From Pseudomonas sp. GM50 (lineage in GTDB: Bacteria; Pseudomonadota; Gammaproteobacteria; Pseudomonadales; Pseudomonadaceae), in contig NZ_AKJK01000100.1 of assembly GCF_000282375.1 (NCBI RefSeq), forward strand, positions 1-64,000: 64,000 bases of DNA. Direction: 5' to 3'. The notes under the pieces were generated by a model, which was not told the origin of the DNA, did not search any database, and saw only the letters and a list, made by a program, of their open reading frames with translations. Shown here one piece after another: positions 44,491-53,180 of the stretch (position 1 is the stretch's first letter; every line of letters begins with the position of its first letter). A program made the translations under genes and the position numbers.

Positions 44491-44772
44491 TTATAAATCC
44501 GGATAGTCATCAAGCTTAAGGCTAGGAGCGCCTCCGTCCTCCGGCTCGCGCTTAGGCGTATGTATCACTCCAGCCTCGGCATCTGCACGCATCTGCTCGA
44601 GCTCTTTGTGAAATGCCTTGTCCTGAACCGTGGGTTTGCTGGTGTACGGTTTTCTGTCTGGTACAGGTTGGGCCGCATAGGTCGTTACCGCTTCTGGGTC
44701 GTGCTGTAGTTTCTCTTGGACTTGCGACTCCAGCAGTGCACGGAGCGCGTCTTTGTCGGGACGGGTAAGCAA
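44491..44772 (-). CDS. Hypothetical protein, paralogue of 1247-1558
   Basis: A 93-residue paralogue of the gene at 1247, with the same MLTRPDKDALRA start, the same KAFHKELEQMRADAEAGVIH stretch and a similar DDYP end. It starts with TTG, preceded by AGGAG. No domain was recognised. Confidence 0.72.
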   Translation of the reverse strand: MLTRPDKDALRALLESQVQEKLQHDPEAVTTYAAQPVPDRKPYTSKPTVQDKAFHKELEQMRADAEAGVIHTPKREPEDGGAPSLKLDDYPDL

Positions 44773-44960
44773 TTTTTACTCCTAATTGGCAGTTAGCGAT
44801 CGGCTCATTGGATGATTGAAGAAGGGCACCCAAGCATTAGCTGCGACCGCCTGTGGTGAATGACTTTATCAGATGAAAAAAGCAAAAACAGGGCGCATAT
44901 GCCAGTCACATATTGGGTGCCGGCCTCGGTTTCGCAAGGCCGGGCTTCAACGAGAAACAA

Positions 44961-45926
44961 CTATTTGCAGTTGCCTGCTTTGCGATATCCCGCCGCCTGA
45001 GCTTCAGATTCTGACGTGAAGGAGATCTGATTTTTCGCAGACACCTGCCCATAACCAGGGCACCCCATCGAGAGGTGGTAGACCTGGCTTTTCCGATTGC
45101 CAATGATCGAACCTACTCCGCTCGCGCTCGCTAGGGTTGGCTGAGCTGGCGCGCGCGGGGGATTAACAGGAACGGCGCTAACCACACCGTCACCAACTGC
45201 CTTGTATCCTTGCGACCATCGACGCTCGCCAGTTACGAATGGATTGGAGTGCCCCATGATTGCCGCGATGCGCCTATCACGCTCTTTCTCCCAAGACGAA
45301 ACTGGGTGCTGCTTGTCCCAAGCCATCAGTAGCTGTTGCTGCTGACGAGACATGCTCAGCTTGTATCTGTCGAACATGTAAAAGGTTGTTCTCGCGACAA
45401 GCCCTTTGACTTCGTCACGCGGTTCCGCTGCGCGTTGATCGAAATCGACTCGCGTCTTGCACTGCCCATACTGCGGCGCTACCCCAGAGGCCATGCCGTA
45501 GTTGAAATTGCTACGGTCGCCATTCACCTCCCCAACAGATGGGTAAAGGTTGAACAGGTCTGCTTCCATTGCTCGGAACACAGGATCATCGTCCACACAG
45601 TGCTCTCTACCACCATTCTTCCAGCATTGACGTTGGTTGCCGAATGTCCAGGCTGGAACTATGTGTTCCCACTCAGTCCGCTCTGCCCGATTCTCTTGCT
45701 TTCTGGCCTTAAGGCCACATGACTCAGCATCGATACGACCACCTGATTTGCCAACCCACGTCCATTTGCACCCGCAATAAAGTTCGCCCATGGAGCTGTT
45801 CGCTTGGTCGAGGTAGATCTTTTGCTTTGCGACGACCTTGGCTTCGGAAAAGGTCGAGGGAGGGCTTGAGAAGGCGGGGGTAATTACCGAGAGGGCCAGC
45901 GCTACTACGGAAAGCAGTTTTTTCAT
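44961..45926 (-). CDS. Secreted endonuclease I family nuclease with Cys-rich C-terminal domain
   Basis: A 321-residue protein with a signal peptide (KKLLSVVALALSVITPAFS). The nuclease core is TEWEHIVPAWTFGNQRQCW, MEADLFNLYPSVGEVNGDRS and FNYGM, the catalytic region of the EndA/Endonuclease I (ss/dsDNA) family. The C-terminal 50 residues (SIIGNRKSQVYHLSMGCPGY...NCK) match the small Ada-like metal-binding domain found on secreted nucleases. It acts in the periplasm or outside the cell on DNA. ATG 45926 gives the proper signal; an upstream start at 45974 lacks it. Confidence 0.9.
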   Translation of the reverse strand: MKKLLSVVALALSVITPAFSSPPSTFSEAKVVAKQKIYLDQANSSMGELYCGCKWTWVGKSGGRIDAESCGLKARKQENRAERTEWEHIVPAWTFGNQRQCWKNGGREHCVDDDPVFRAMEADLFNLYPSVGEVNGDRSNFNYGMASGVAPQYGQCKTRVDFDQRAAEPRDEVKGLVARTTFYMFDRYKLSMSRQQQQLLMAWDKQHPVSSWEKERDRRIAAIMGHSNPFVTGERRWSQGYKAVGDGVVSAVPVNPPRAPAQPTLASASGVGSIIGNRKSQVYHLSMGCPGYGQVSAKNQISFTSESEAQAAGYRKAGNCK

Positions 45927-46200
45927 TGGAAAGCTTAAGCAATTGAGAAGAAGCGAAGTATACGCACGACTCAATGTCCACCGAAGGGCAACTGCCTAAT
46001 GCGAAGATGCATGTGCGTCGTGGAGCGTAGGTTGGGCCGTGTCGGCACTGGTCATGCCGAGCACCATGCGTATGTGGTGGGGGGGAAGATGGCCGGCTGC
46101 CGCTTCGGCACAAGGGCGCGGAGCCAGCACTTTGAGCTAGGAACGAGTGGCAGCACCGTCTGATTCAGTTAGCGATAACACAGCGCCTGGGAGTCACCCA

Positions 46201-46277
46201 AATAATATTTTGGCAGTGCCCCCTTGAATCCAAAAAAAGAAATCGGAGTTCTTATTTGATAGCAAAACAAAAGCAGG
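46201..46277 (+). repeat. AT-rich/TTGAA dispersed element, copy 2
   Basis: The same order of blocks as 1931-2010 and 61991-62070: AATATTTT, C-run, TTGAA, long A-tract, CGGAGTTC. A TTG codon at 46256 opens a 40-codon frame starting MIAKQKQG. It lies in the gene-free stretch 45927-46589. Confidence 0.55.
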
Positions 46278-46440
46278 GATCTTGGAGCCTCCACCCAATT
46301 TTGGCATTCATAGTTTTCAGGTCAGTCGACTCGATTGACTTCTGCTGCGTCTGCCTAGAATCCGATTTTTTCTACTGAAAAGTGACGGCCGGAGTGAATT
46401 GATTCTTGTCTCGTCGATGGACAAGGGCAACTCGCATGTT

Positions 46441-46466
46441 CGCGACGTGAGTCGCGGCTAGCTTTT
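46441..46466 (+). terminator. Terminator-like hairpin of repeat element copy 2
   Basis: CGCGAC (46441-46446) and GTCGCG (46451-46456) form a 6-bp stem, followed by GCTAGCTTTT. About 170 bases separate it from the conserved 5' block, similar to copy 1. Confidence 0.5.
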
Positions 46467-46589
46467 CAAGCCACTCGAAAAGTCAAAATCAGAAGGGTGT
46501 CTGAGAACCTCCGAGATTTGTTTTTCGTAGGTACCACTATCAGTGACGCTGTATGGCCGAGAGGGCCGACGACGTACAGGAAGAAGCGA

Positions 46590-46985
46590 ATGACCAATAA
46601 TGACAGTCTCAGAGGTAGGTTTCATTGGCGCTTGGATCTGGCGCAAGAAGGTAATCTTTGGGAAGTAGCCAGGTCACATCTTGGCGCTGCTGCACTTCAA
46701 CAAGCAGTGGTAGAACTTCTTCTCAGCCATGGGCCGCTGAAGGCGCGCAGTAAAGTGGAGTACCTCAGCCGAGAATGGCTGGGCGACGAAAATGTTCATC
46801 TGTTGAAGAATGCCTTGGTAGAAGCTGGCTTGGCACTCACCGATGTCGATCAACCTCCAGAAAAGGTCGCCCTCTTGTCGTGCTACAGCCATCACATCGC
46901 ACAGGGGCTTCTGCATCTATTGCCTTTACGTAAGCTTTCTCGAGATCTGCGCGGTTTTCGGCTTGAGGACGCCTTGGGCATTTGA
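46590..46985 (+). CDS. Hypothetical helical protein
   Basis: A 131-residue protein with no recognised domain, predicted to be mainly helical (GAAALQQAVVELLLSHGPLK; HHIAQGLLHLLPLRKLSRDL). AGGAAGAAG precedes ATG 46590 at a good distance. It stands alone downstream of repeat copy 2. Confidence 0.6.
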   Translation: MTNNDSLRGRFHWRLDLAQEGNLWEVARSHLGAAALQQAVVELLLSHGPLKARSKVEYLSREWLGDENVHLLKNALVEAGLALTDVDQPPEKVALLSCYSHHIAQGLLHLLPLRKLSRDLRGFRLEDALGI

Positions 46986-47474
46986 AACTGTGAGTGCTCG
47001 TTGGTGCTCCTAGTGGAAAATGGTGAATTTGCCCATCATTGGGTCTCTACATTCGGCCAGGGATTGTTCGGGTTTTTTACGTGCAGCCTGGTGGCTGGCC
47101 ATGTTGGCTTCTTCGCTTCTCGCTGGATCCCGTGGGCCCAGAATTCCCTAGTCGCTAAGTAGATTTTGAATGCTTCTCAGAAAGTAAATGTTGGGAGTGG
47201 GCGGCGCATGCCCCTTACTCGATGAAGCGGATGCCTGAGTCATGCAAGGTGGCTGGGGCAGACGCTTACCCTTAATGCCCTTCAGCGTATTGGTGGTCGC
47301 CAACGCATCGCATCCTGCGAAGCATGACCAGTACAAGAGGCAACTGATCTCCTCATTTGGTGGGGAATGCTGAGTTTTTGAATTCATCGATATCGATGAT
47401 GGCTTTTTGCCTTACAATCACTGAACCTCAAAGCAACCTGCAAAACACAGAATACCGAAAAAAGGATTGCTCCA
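46986..47474. other. Gene-free stretch of 0.5 kb
   Basis: No gene or repeat was found. The last 30 bases carry AAAGGA, the ribosome binding site of the next gene. Confidence 0.4.
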
Positions 47475-47882
47475 ATGTTCAAACACCACATCAATCGAGT
47501 CGCTGCTTGCGCAGTCCTGTCCATGATGTGCTCCGGCATTGCTCTGGCGGACAGCCGAACCTGCTCCGACCCACAGGTCAAGGAGGCGCTGGCTCTCAAG
47601 GCTCAAAATTCCCGCAACAGCTACGTCGACATGCTCAACCGACAAGGCCGCAACGTCTGGGCCAAAGTTTCAGGCATCCACGAAGTCGAGAGCCTTTCGA
47701 CCAACAAGGAGTCGGGGCGCAAAAAATGCTTCGCCAAGGCGTCCGTGGAGTCCAACATGGGCATGCTGGCGCAGCCTGTGTGGATGACCTACACCCTTGG
47801 CCAATACGATGACGGCAAGCAGTACACGGACATTCACGTAATGTCGGCAGACGAGCGCCAAAGCTTCTCTCGCGATCGCTGA
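47475..47882 (+). CDS. Exported protein of unknown function
   Basis: A 135-residue protein with a clear signal peptide (residues 1-26, ending IALA-DS). The mature part has two cysteines (RTCSDPQV and RKKCFAKA) that could form a disulfide, and a beta-rich end (VWMTYTLGQYDDGKQYTDIH). AAAGGA lies eight bases before ATG 47475. It is probably periplasmic. No domain was recognised. Confidence 0.7.
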   Translation: MFKHHINRVAACAVLSMMCSGIALADSRTCSDPQVKEALALKAQNSRNSYVDMLNRQGRNVWAKVSGIHEVESLSTNKESGRKKCFAKASVESNMGMLAQPVWMTYTLGQYDDGKQYTDIHVMSADERQSFSRDR

Positions 47883-48038
47883 TTTATCGGGCACTACCAT
47901 GGAATGGCAACCTTCCTTTTGGGCTCGGCTATTTAGAAAAGCTGGGGCGATGGGGGACTTCAATCATAACTCTGTACGCTCGACTCTAAACTGAAAATCC
48001 AGGCAGAGAAAAACTAAAATAACCAGGGACGATACATA

Positions 48039-49469
48039 ATGGGTAGCAAGGATCCTAAGGGCTTCTACGCCATTCTTGGAGTAGATACTGAAGCTGATGG
48101 GGCATCGATCAAAGCGGCTTATCGCCGACGGGCAATGGAGCTACATCCAGATCGAAACACTTCAGCTAGTGCTACCAGCCAATTTCAACACCTTAATGAA
48201 GCCTATGCCGTACTGAGTGAACCAGAGTCTCGAGCCGAATACGACACGATGTCAGTAGAGACGGCCGAGGAGGGCACTGCCGAAGCGGTCGAGATTCCCG
48301 AGCCAATTGTCTGCTCACGTTGCGGCAAAGTATCTGCGCAGCCTCGCTATGTGATTTTTTTGAAAGCTAAGAGCTTTTTGGTCTTCACACTACGTTCGAT
48401 GAGCCAAGGGATTTTTTGTAGCCCTTGCGCCGAAAAGAAGGCACTTAAGGCATCTGCAATTACCTGGGCTTTTGGTTGGTGGGGTGTTCCGTGGGGCCCA
48501 ATCTATTCCATCCATGCTCTTTGGGTGAATTTGCTCGGAGGTAATCAACCCGCATTACCAAATGCCCGATTGGCTGCACATCAGGCATGGTATTTCGCTG
48601 CCTCAGGCCGGCCAGATATGGCCCGTGCGGTCGCCATGGACGCGCTTCGTTTGGCGCAAAAAATTCCTCGCAAGAAAAAGTCCGGCGGTGGATACGTCGA
48701 TGATGAAGGGGCCAAGTTACGAGCGACTATCGAAGCGTTTTTAACCGCACTCGGCGGCAACAGTGTCCGCCTCAGGAATGCCTGGAGGCTTACGCAACGT
48801 CGGTTTTTTGTGCAATTAGCTGTCGTGGCTGCGGTGGCTGGGGGCATTACCTTCTCAGTTATGAACGCGCAGACGCACTCGTATTCACCCCCTCGAGGCC
48901 CGAAGCCATATCTCTCTGAAGTTCCTGCGAATGGCAGCCAGGCCAAGCTGGCTTCGCCCACTGGACTGCCTGCATCAAATGCCGCCGGTACAGCCACGCG
49001 CCAACCTATAGCTCAAGCTTCCACTACGAATGCTGGCGCTATAGCTAAGCGATCTTGGACGCGACCTGCGAAGGCGCCAAATGGGCAACCATGGCCAACA
49101 CTGGCGTCTTATGTGAAGGGTTACCCTCAAACCAATTCCAACGGGCTTTCTACTGTCACCATAGACAACGGGCAAAACAATTCAGACGTATTTGTAAAGC
49201 TCGTATCTCTAACCGGAAACTACGCCAAGCCAGCTCGATTTGTTTTCATTCCCGCACACAGTCGTTTCACGATCAAAGCGGTCACGCCTGGTAGCTATGA
49301 TGTGCGCTATAGAGATCTTGTCGCCGGCTACCTGTCCCGCTCTGAGCAATTCACGCTTGAGGAGAAAAAGACGTCCAAGGGCACGCAGTACAGCGACCTC
49401 ACGCTCACCCTGTACAAAGTCCAGAACGGAAACATGACGACCTATAATCTTTCCGAGGACGAATTCTAA
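48039..49469 (+). CDS. Membrane-bound J-domain protein
   Basis: A 476-residue protein. Residues 8-70 form a J domain with the HPD motif (MELHPDRN). Two CxxC pairs (CSRCGK near residue 87 and CSPC near 127) may bind zinc. Hydrophobic segments lie near residues 145-165 and 260-280, so the protein is membrane-associated. The C-terminal third is a separate beta-rich domain after a low-complexity linker. It would recruit an Hsp70 (DnaK-type) chaperone to the membrane. ATG 48039 is preceded by AGGGACG. Confidence 0.8.
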   Translation: MGSKDPKGFYAILGVDTEADGASIKAAYRRRAMELHPDRNTSASATSQFQHLNEAYAVLSEPESRAEYDTMSVETAEEGTAEAVEIPEPIVCSRCGKVSAQPRYVIFLKAKSFLVFTLRSMSQGIFCSPCAEKKALKASAITWAFGWWGVPWGPIYSIHALWVNLLGGNQPALPNARLAAHQAWYFAASGRPDMARAVAMDALRLAQKIPRKKKSGGGYVDDEGAKLRATIEAFLTALGGNSVRLRNAWRLTQRRFFVQLAVVAAVAGGITFSVMNAQTHSYSPPRGPKPYLSEVPANGSQAKLASPTGLPASNAAGTATRQPIAQASTTNAGAIAKRSWTRPAKAPNGQPWPTLASYVKGYPQTNSNGLSTVTIDNGQNNSDVFVKLVSLTGNYAKPARFVFIPAHSRFTIKAVTPGSYDVRYRDLVAGYLSRSEQFTLEEKKTSKGTQYSDLTLTLYKVQNGNMTTYNLSEDEF

Positions 49470-49535
49470 TCAGTTGACGGCCTGTAGTTTTAATCCGCTG
49501 ACTAAGTCAGCGGAACGGGGCGATTAATGGTGATA

Positions 49536-52500
49536 TCAATCGGGACTGCGAGTCGCCGGAGGTGAGTAGTCGTCTACCGACAACTGGCTTTTCACTGGCC
49601 ATTGGGTCTCTACCGCTGTAACTCCATCAGGCGTAGGTACGAGCGACCAGATGCGTGCCTCAATCCCATCGTTCTGTAGCTTACGCATGAAGTAGCGAGC
49701 CTGAAGGGCATCATGGGTGGCTATCACGACCTGGAAGCCATGATCGACAATGTAATCCCGAAGCACATCAAAAACCGCCGCTGCGTGCACCATGTCATGG
49801 TGTTGGGTGGGGTCATCGAGAAGCAATCCCCGCCAGGAAGACCATGGATGATCCAGCGCCATGGACAGTAGGAAAGTCAGCTGCAAATCTGTCAGTTGGG
49901 CTTCGCTTGCTATGGCTGGTACGTGCACTGAGCCTCCGTGCATTGGAACTGAGACCTCGGCGCGCTCACTTCTGTAAGCTGTTCGAAAGTCTAGGTTCGT
50001 TCCGGTAAACCGTGGATCTCTAACTACCCGTTTTAAGAGCGCCTGCCAACGGGGTACAACAGCTAGCACGTGCTTTTGAACGTTAGCGATTTCATTGGAA
50101 AGGTATTGGCTAAGCGTCTCCATTGCCTTGGACAGCATAGAGAGGCGTTCTAGGTTTGACTGTGTTGCCTCGATTCGCTGACGAAGATCAGTAGTAAAGT
50201 CAACTTCAGAGAGCTCCCCACGCCGCCGATCCAACATACCTTGGGCGACACGCGCTTGTTCCAATTTGCTCCACGCATCGATCTCGATTTTGATTGTCTG
50301 AAGCACCACGGTGTGTCGAGTCAGCTCACCGACCTTGGACTGCAATTGCGTCTCGTGACTGCTCGCAACCTCAGCAATGGGATCACCCTCGAATGAAAGT
50401 TGGCGCCACGAAGCCCGGACATTGGCAAGGCGCGATTCGGCCTCGGTTAGCTGTGTTTGAAGAGCGGCTACGGTATCCGTCAGTACGGCCAGCTGAACCT
50501 GTTGTCTGCTCAACGCAGACTGCTCAGCCGTCAACTTAGCTGACAAGTCAGCGATCAGAGCGGCATTCTGCTTTTCAGCCAAAGACAACTCTTCCAGAGT
50601 CTGAGCTGGCGGAGCATCTGCGGTAATGGCTGCCAGCGCCGCAGTCGCTTGCTCAAGTCTAATGGTTGCCTCTGAGCGCGTTTGTCTGGCGGCATCCACG
50701 GCACGAACTGCTGCACCGTAAGCGTTCTTGGCCAGATCAAATGCCTCCAAGGCTATCGGTGGTGCGAGATTTCGCTGCTTTTCATCAAGTTGCCCCTTCG
50801 CGACAGTATTTGCATCTCCTCGACGGCGAATGGACTCTCTAGCGAGAGGTAAGGTATCACCGCCGAGCAGGGTGTTGGACTTGAGGTCGTTAAGTTCCAC
50901 CTCAAGACCAGATAACTGCGCAACCAACTCGGCAAGCACTCCTCCGCACGCGGTAAGTTCTGCTTCGGCAGTTATCAGGGCCTTTTTGCGCTCATCCAAC
51001 AGATTTCTAGAGGTTTTCAAACGTTCTGCTGCTTGCACAACCTCTGGATCGAGAGACTGCAAAGCCTTGGCCACCCGCTTTTGAAGAGCTTCGGCACCAT
51101 GTTCGAAACCGCACAGAGGGCAGTCAATGCGATCAGGGGGGAGGTGAGCCGCTATGGTCGCGACTGCGCCGCGTATGGCGTCCGCCGCCGAAGTTAGGGA
51201 TTCGTGCCGAGTTGTGGCGGCCAATACCTCAGCTTCAGCTACAGATAGTGTCGACTGAACAGTTTCCAGTTTTTTCTGTAGTTGACCCTCTTCTTCCTCT
51301 TTATCAATGATGGCCTCAGAAACTTCTGCATTGAGCTTGAGCAGCTCTTCCCAGCGCCCAGCTAGCCGTTGCGCCGAGAGCAAATCAGCGTCCACCTGCA
51401 AGAGCGCCTTACGCTGTTCATTAATGAGGCTGTGTTGAAGGTTGACCTGCTCATTGCCCTCATTTTCGGTACGCGATGCCGCAGCCTTGGTCTCAGCCTC
51501 GACGAGAGCCTTATCCGCACTCTCTAAAACTTGGCCACGTTCGGAAACTAACACTTTGGCCTGGGCCTCACTCCTATACCGGGCGAGCTGCCGGACAATG
51601 GAGTCACGTTCACGTTCCGCACTGACAAGCTCTTGCTGAACTTGCTCATGACTGACCGTGGCATTGCTTCGATCCAGCTTCTTGCGCGATAGCTCTTCGG
51701 CACCAGACTTAAGCTCACTACTCAGTTGGTCGATACGAGTTTGCTCGGAAACGAAGCGTCCAATCAGACCATCTACCTCAGCCAACGCCTTAATCTGATC
51801 TTTGAGTCGTGCGAGCTTTGCTTGCACCAACTGCTCCAGCGCGTTGTGAACAGTTTCCAACCCGTCCTGACCCAGCGGTGGGACGAGTAAGCCAGCGGGT
51901 AGTTGTTCTAGAGCTTGCGACTGGTTTGCGATATCTGTAATGGATTCGCCTATGTGTTCCCTGCTTCGAAGTGCACCTTGTGACTGGGAAGCAGCCTGAT
52001 CTCGATCATGCTTCAAGCTCTGCCATTCGCTGAATTGAAATTCTAGTGCTTGTAGTGAAGTCTTCGCCTGGTTCAGTTGCTCTGTGAGCGACCGACGAAT
52101 GCCCCCGAGCGCGCTAGTTACCTGTGAGCCGTCCCTTCCTATTGGAAGTCGGGCCAGCTGTGAGCCCGCTACTTTCGCATCCGCTTGAACGAGCCAGTCT
52201 CGCTCCCGTTGATCCAGTAGGTGGGTGAGCCTTAGGAGGAACGGAATGTCTTCTGGGTCGGTTTCCGGGAACACCGCGCTTACATCACCCGACCGCTCAA
52301 CCTCACCAAGCTCTCCGATGTGAGCAGAGGCATGTGTATCACCAAAATCGAGGCTTACTCGAGCGGTGGTTTGTGTGTCTCGAATAATAGGGAAGAGGTT
52401 ATCACCCAGCCGAGAAACCTTACCGGTAAGGCCAAGCTCCAAGGCTTCGAAGATTGCGGTCTTACCGGTGCCGTTGGGCGCCAGAAGGATGGTCGCTCCA

Positions 52501-52574
52501 CGGCTAAATTCGATTGTGGTATCTACGCCGAATCGGCGGATGTTGGATAGAGTGAGGGACTTGAGCTGCTTCAT
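49536..52574 (-). CDS. SMC/RecF-like ABC ATPase of a candidate ABC-3C system
   Basis: A 1012-residue ATPase. Walker A is APNGTGKTA (residue 32-40), a long coiled coil runs from about 160 to 790 and carries a CPLCG zinc hook near residue 484. A degenerate ABC signature (IASEAQLTDLQLTFLLSMAL) follows, then Walker B GLLLDDPTQ (about 914) and the H-loop VVIATHD. It is the last gene of a leftward three-gene operon with a middle-component-like gene and a nuclease-like gene. By analogy with other ABC-3C systems it would sense DNA and control the effector. It overlaps the upstream gene by four bases. Confidence 0.82.
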   Translation of the reverse strand: MKQLKSLTLSNIRRFGVDTTIEFSRGATILLAPNGTGKTAIFEALELGLTGKVSRLGDNLFPIIRDTQTTARVSLDFGDTHASAHIGELGEVERSGDVSAVFPETDPEDIPFLLRLTHLLDQRERDWLVQADAKVAGSQLARLPIGRDGSQVTSALGGIRRSLTEQLNQAKTSLQALEFQFSEWQSLKHDRDQAASQSQGALRSREHIGESITDIANQSQALEQLPAGLLVPPLGQDGLETVHNALEQLVQAKLARLKDQIKALAEVDGLIGRFVSEQTRIDQLSSELKSGAEELSRKKLDRSNATVSHEQVQQELVSAERERDSIVRQLARYRSEAQAKVLVSERGQVLESADKALVEAETKAAASRTENEGNEQVNLQHSLINEQRKALLQVDADLLSAQRLAGRWEELLKLNAEVSEAIIDKEEEEGQLQKKLETVQSTLSVAEAEVLAATTRHESLTSAADAIRGAVATIAAHLPPDRIDCPLCGFEHGAEALQKRVAKALQSLDPEVVQAAERLKTSRNLLDERKKALITAEAELTACGGVLAELVAQLSGLEVELNDLKSNTLLGGDTLPLARESIRRRGDANTVAKGQLDEKQRNLAPPIALEAFDLAKNAYGAAVRAVDAARQTRSEATIRLEQATAALAAITADAPPAQTLEELSLAEKQNAALIADLSAKLTAEQSALSRQQVQLAVLTDTVAALQTQLTEAESRLANVRASWRQLSFEGDPIAEVASSHETQLQSKVGELTRHTVVLQTIKIEIDAWSKLEQARVAQGMLDRRRGELSEVDFTTDLRQRIEATQSNLERLSMLSKAMETLSQYLSNEIANVQKHVLAVVPRWQALLKRVVRDPRFTGTNLDFRTAYRSERAEVSVPMHGGSVHVPAIASEAQLTDLQLTFLLSMALDHPWSSWRGLLLDDPTQHHDMVHAAAVFDVLRDYIVDHGFQVVIATHDALQARYFMRKLQNDGIEARIWSLVPTPDGVTAVETQWPVKSQLSVDDYSPPATRSPD

Positions 52575-53170
52575 TGGGAGTCCTCTTCACCGTACGCTGC
52601 ACGTTTCAGCGCATCAGCAATATCAGCGCCTGTCATCCCGGAAAGCAGCAAGCCATGCCACTCAGGAAGGTGCGGCTCAACCCATGATTGGGCTTTTTTT
52701 AACGACTCCAAGGCTGCTAACAGAGGGTCGGTGATACCGTCCGAGCTGCCAGCGGGCGCAAGAGCTGCCAGGAAGCTTCGGTCAAGAAATGAGCTGACAT
52801 CCTCTTGTTCCCTTGCCACGACCTTTCTGCAAAAGCGATCATCTGCCTCTAGACGTGCTGCGTCTTCGGAAGCGATATCTTCAATGAGCAGGAACATATA
52901 GAGGTCAGCTGTTTGCGGCTCAGGAAGCATGTCTCGCACGTCTGCAGCCCATCGGAAAGCCCCCTGAATCTTTAAGGTCTCAAAAGGAAAGGCGGCGATC
53001 AACACCGTTCTCCATCCCGCACTTTCTCGGTTCACTCGCTTCAGCTGAACGGTTTGAAACTCGATCTCTGCTAAAGGTGACGCGAGGCCGACCGTTTCGG
53101 ACGGGGAAACTTCATAGCGACCATCTGCTCGCTGTCGAATAGCTGAGACCACCTCAGTGATTCCTATCAT
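52571..53170 (-). CDS. Middle component-like protein of the candidate ABC-3C system
   Basis: A 199-residue protein between the ATPase (4-base overlap) and the effector (10-base gap). The sequence has no enzymatic motif, but is rich in short helices and charged residues, with FLLIEDIASEDAARLEADDR in the middle. This size and position match the middle component (MC) in ABC-3C systems, which links effector and ATPase. Assignment rests mainly on gene order. Confidence 0.7.
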   Translation of the reverse strand: MIGITEVVSAIRQRADGRYEVSPSETVGLASPLAEIEFQTVQLKRVNRESAGWRTVLIAAFPFETLKIQGAFRWAADVRDMLPEPQTADLYMFLLIEDIASEDAARLEADDRFCRKVVAREQEDVSSFLDRSFLAALAPAGSSDGITDPLLAALESLKKAQSWVEPHLPEWHGLLLSGMTGADIADALKRAAYGEEDSQ

Positions 53171-53180
53171 TTCAGATTCC

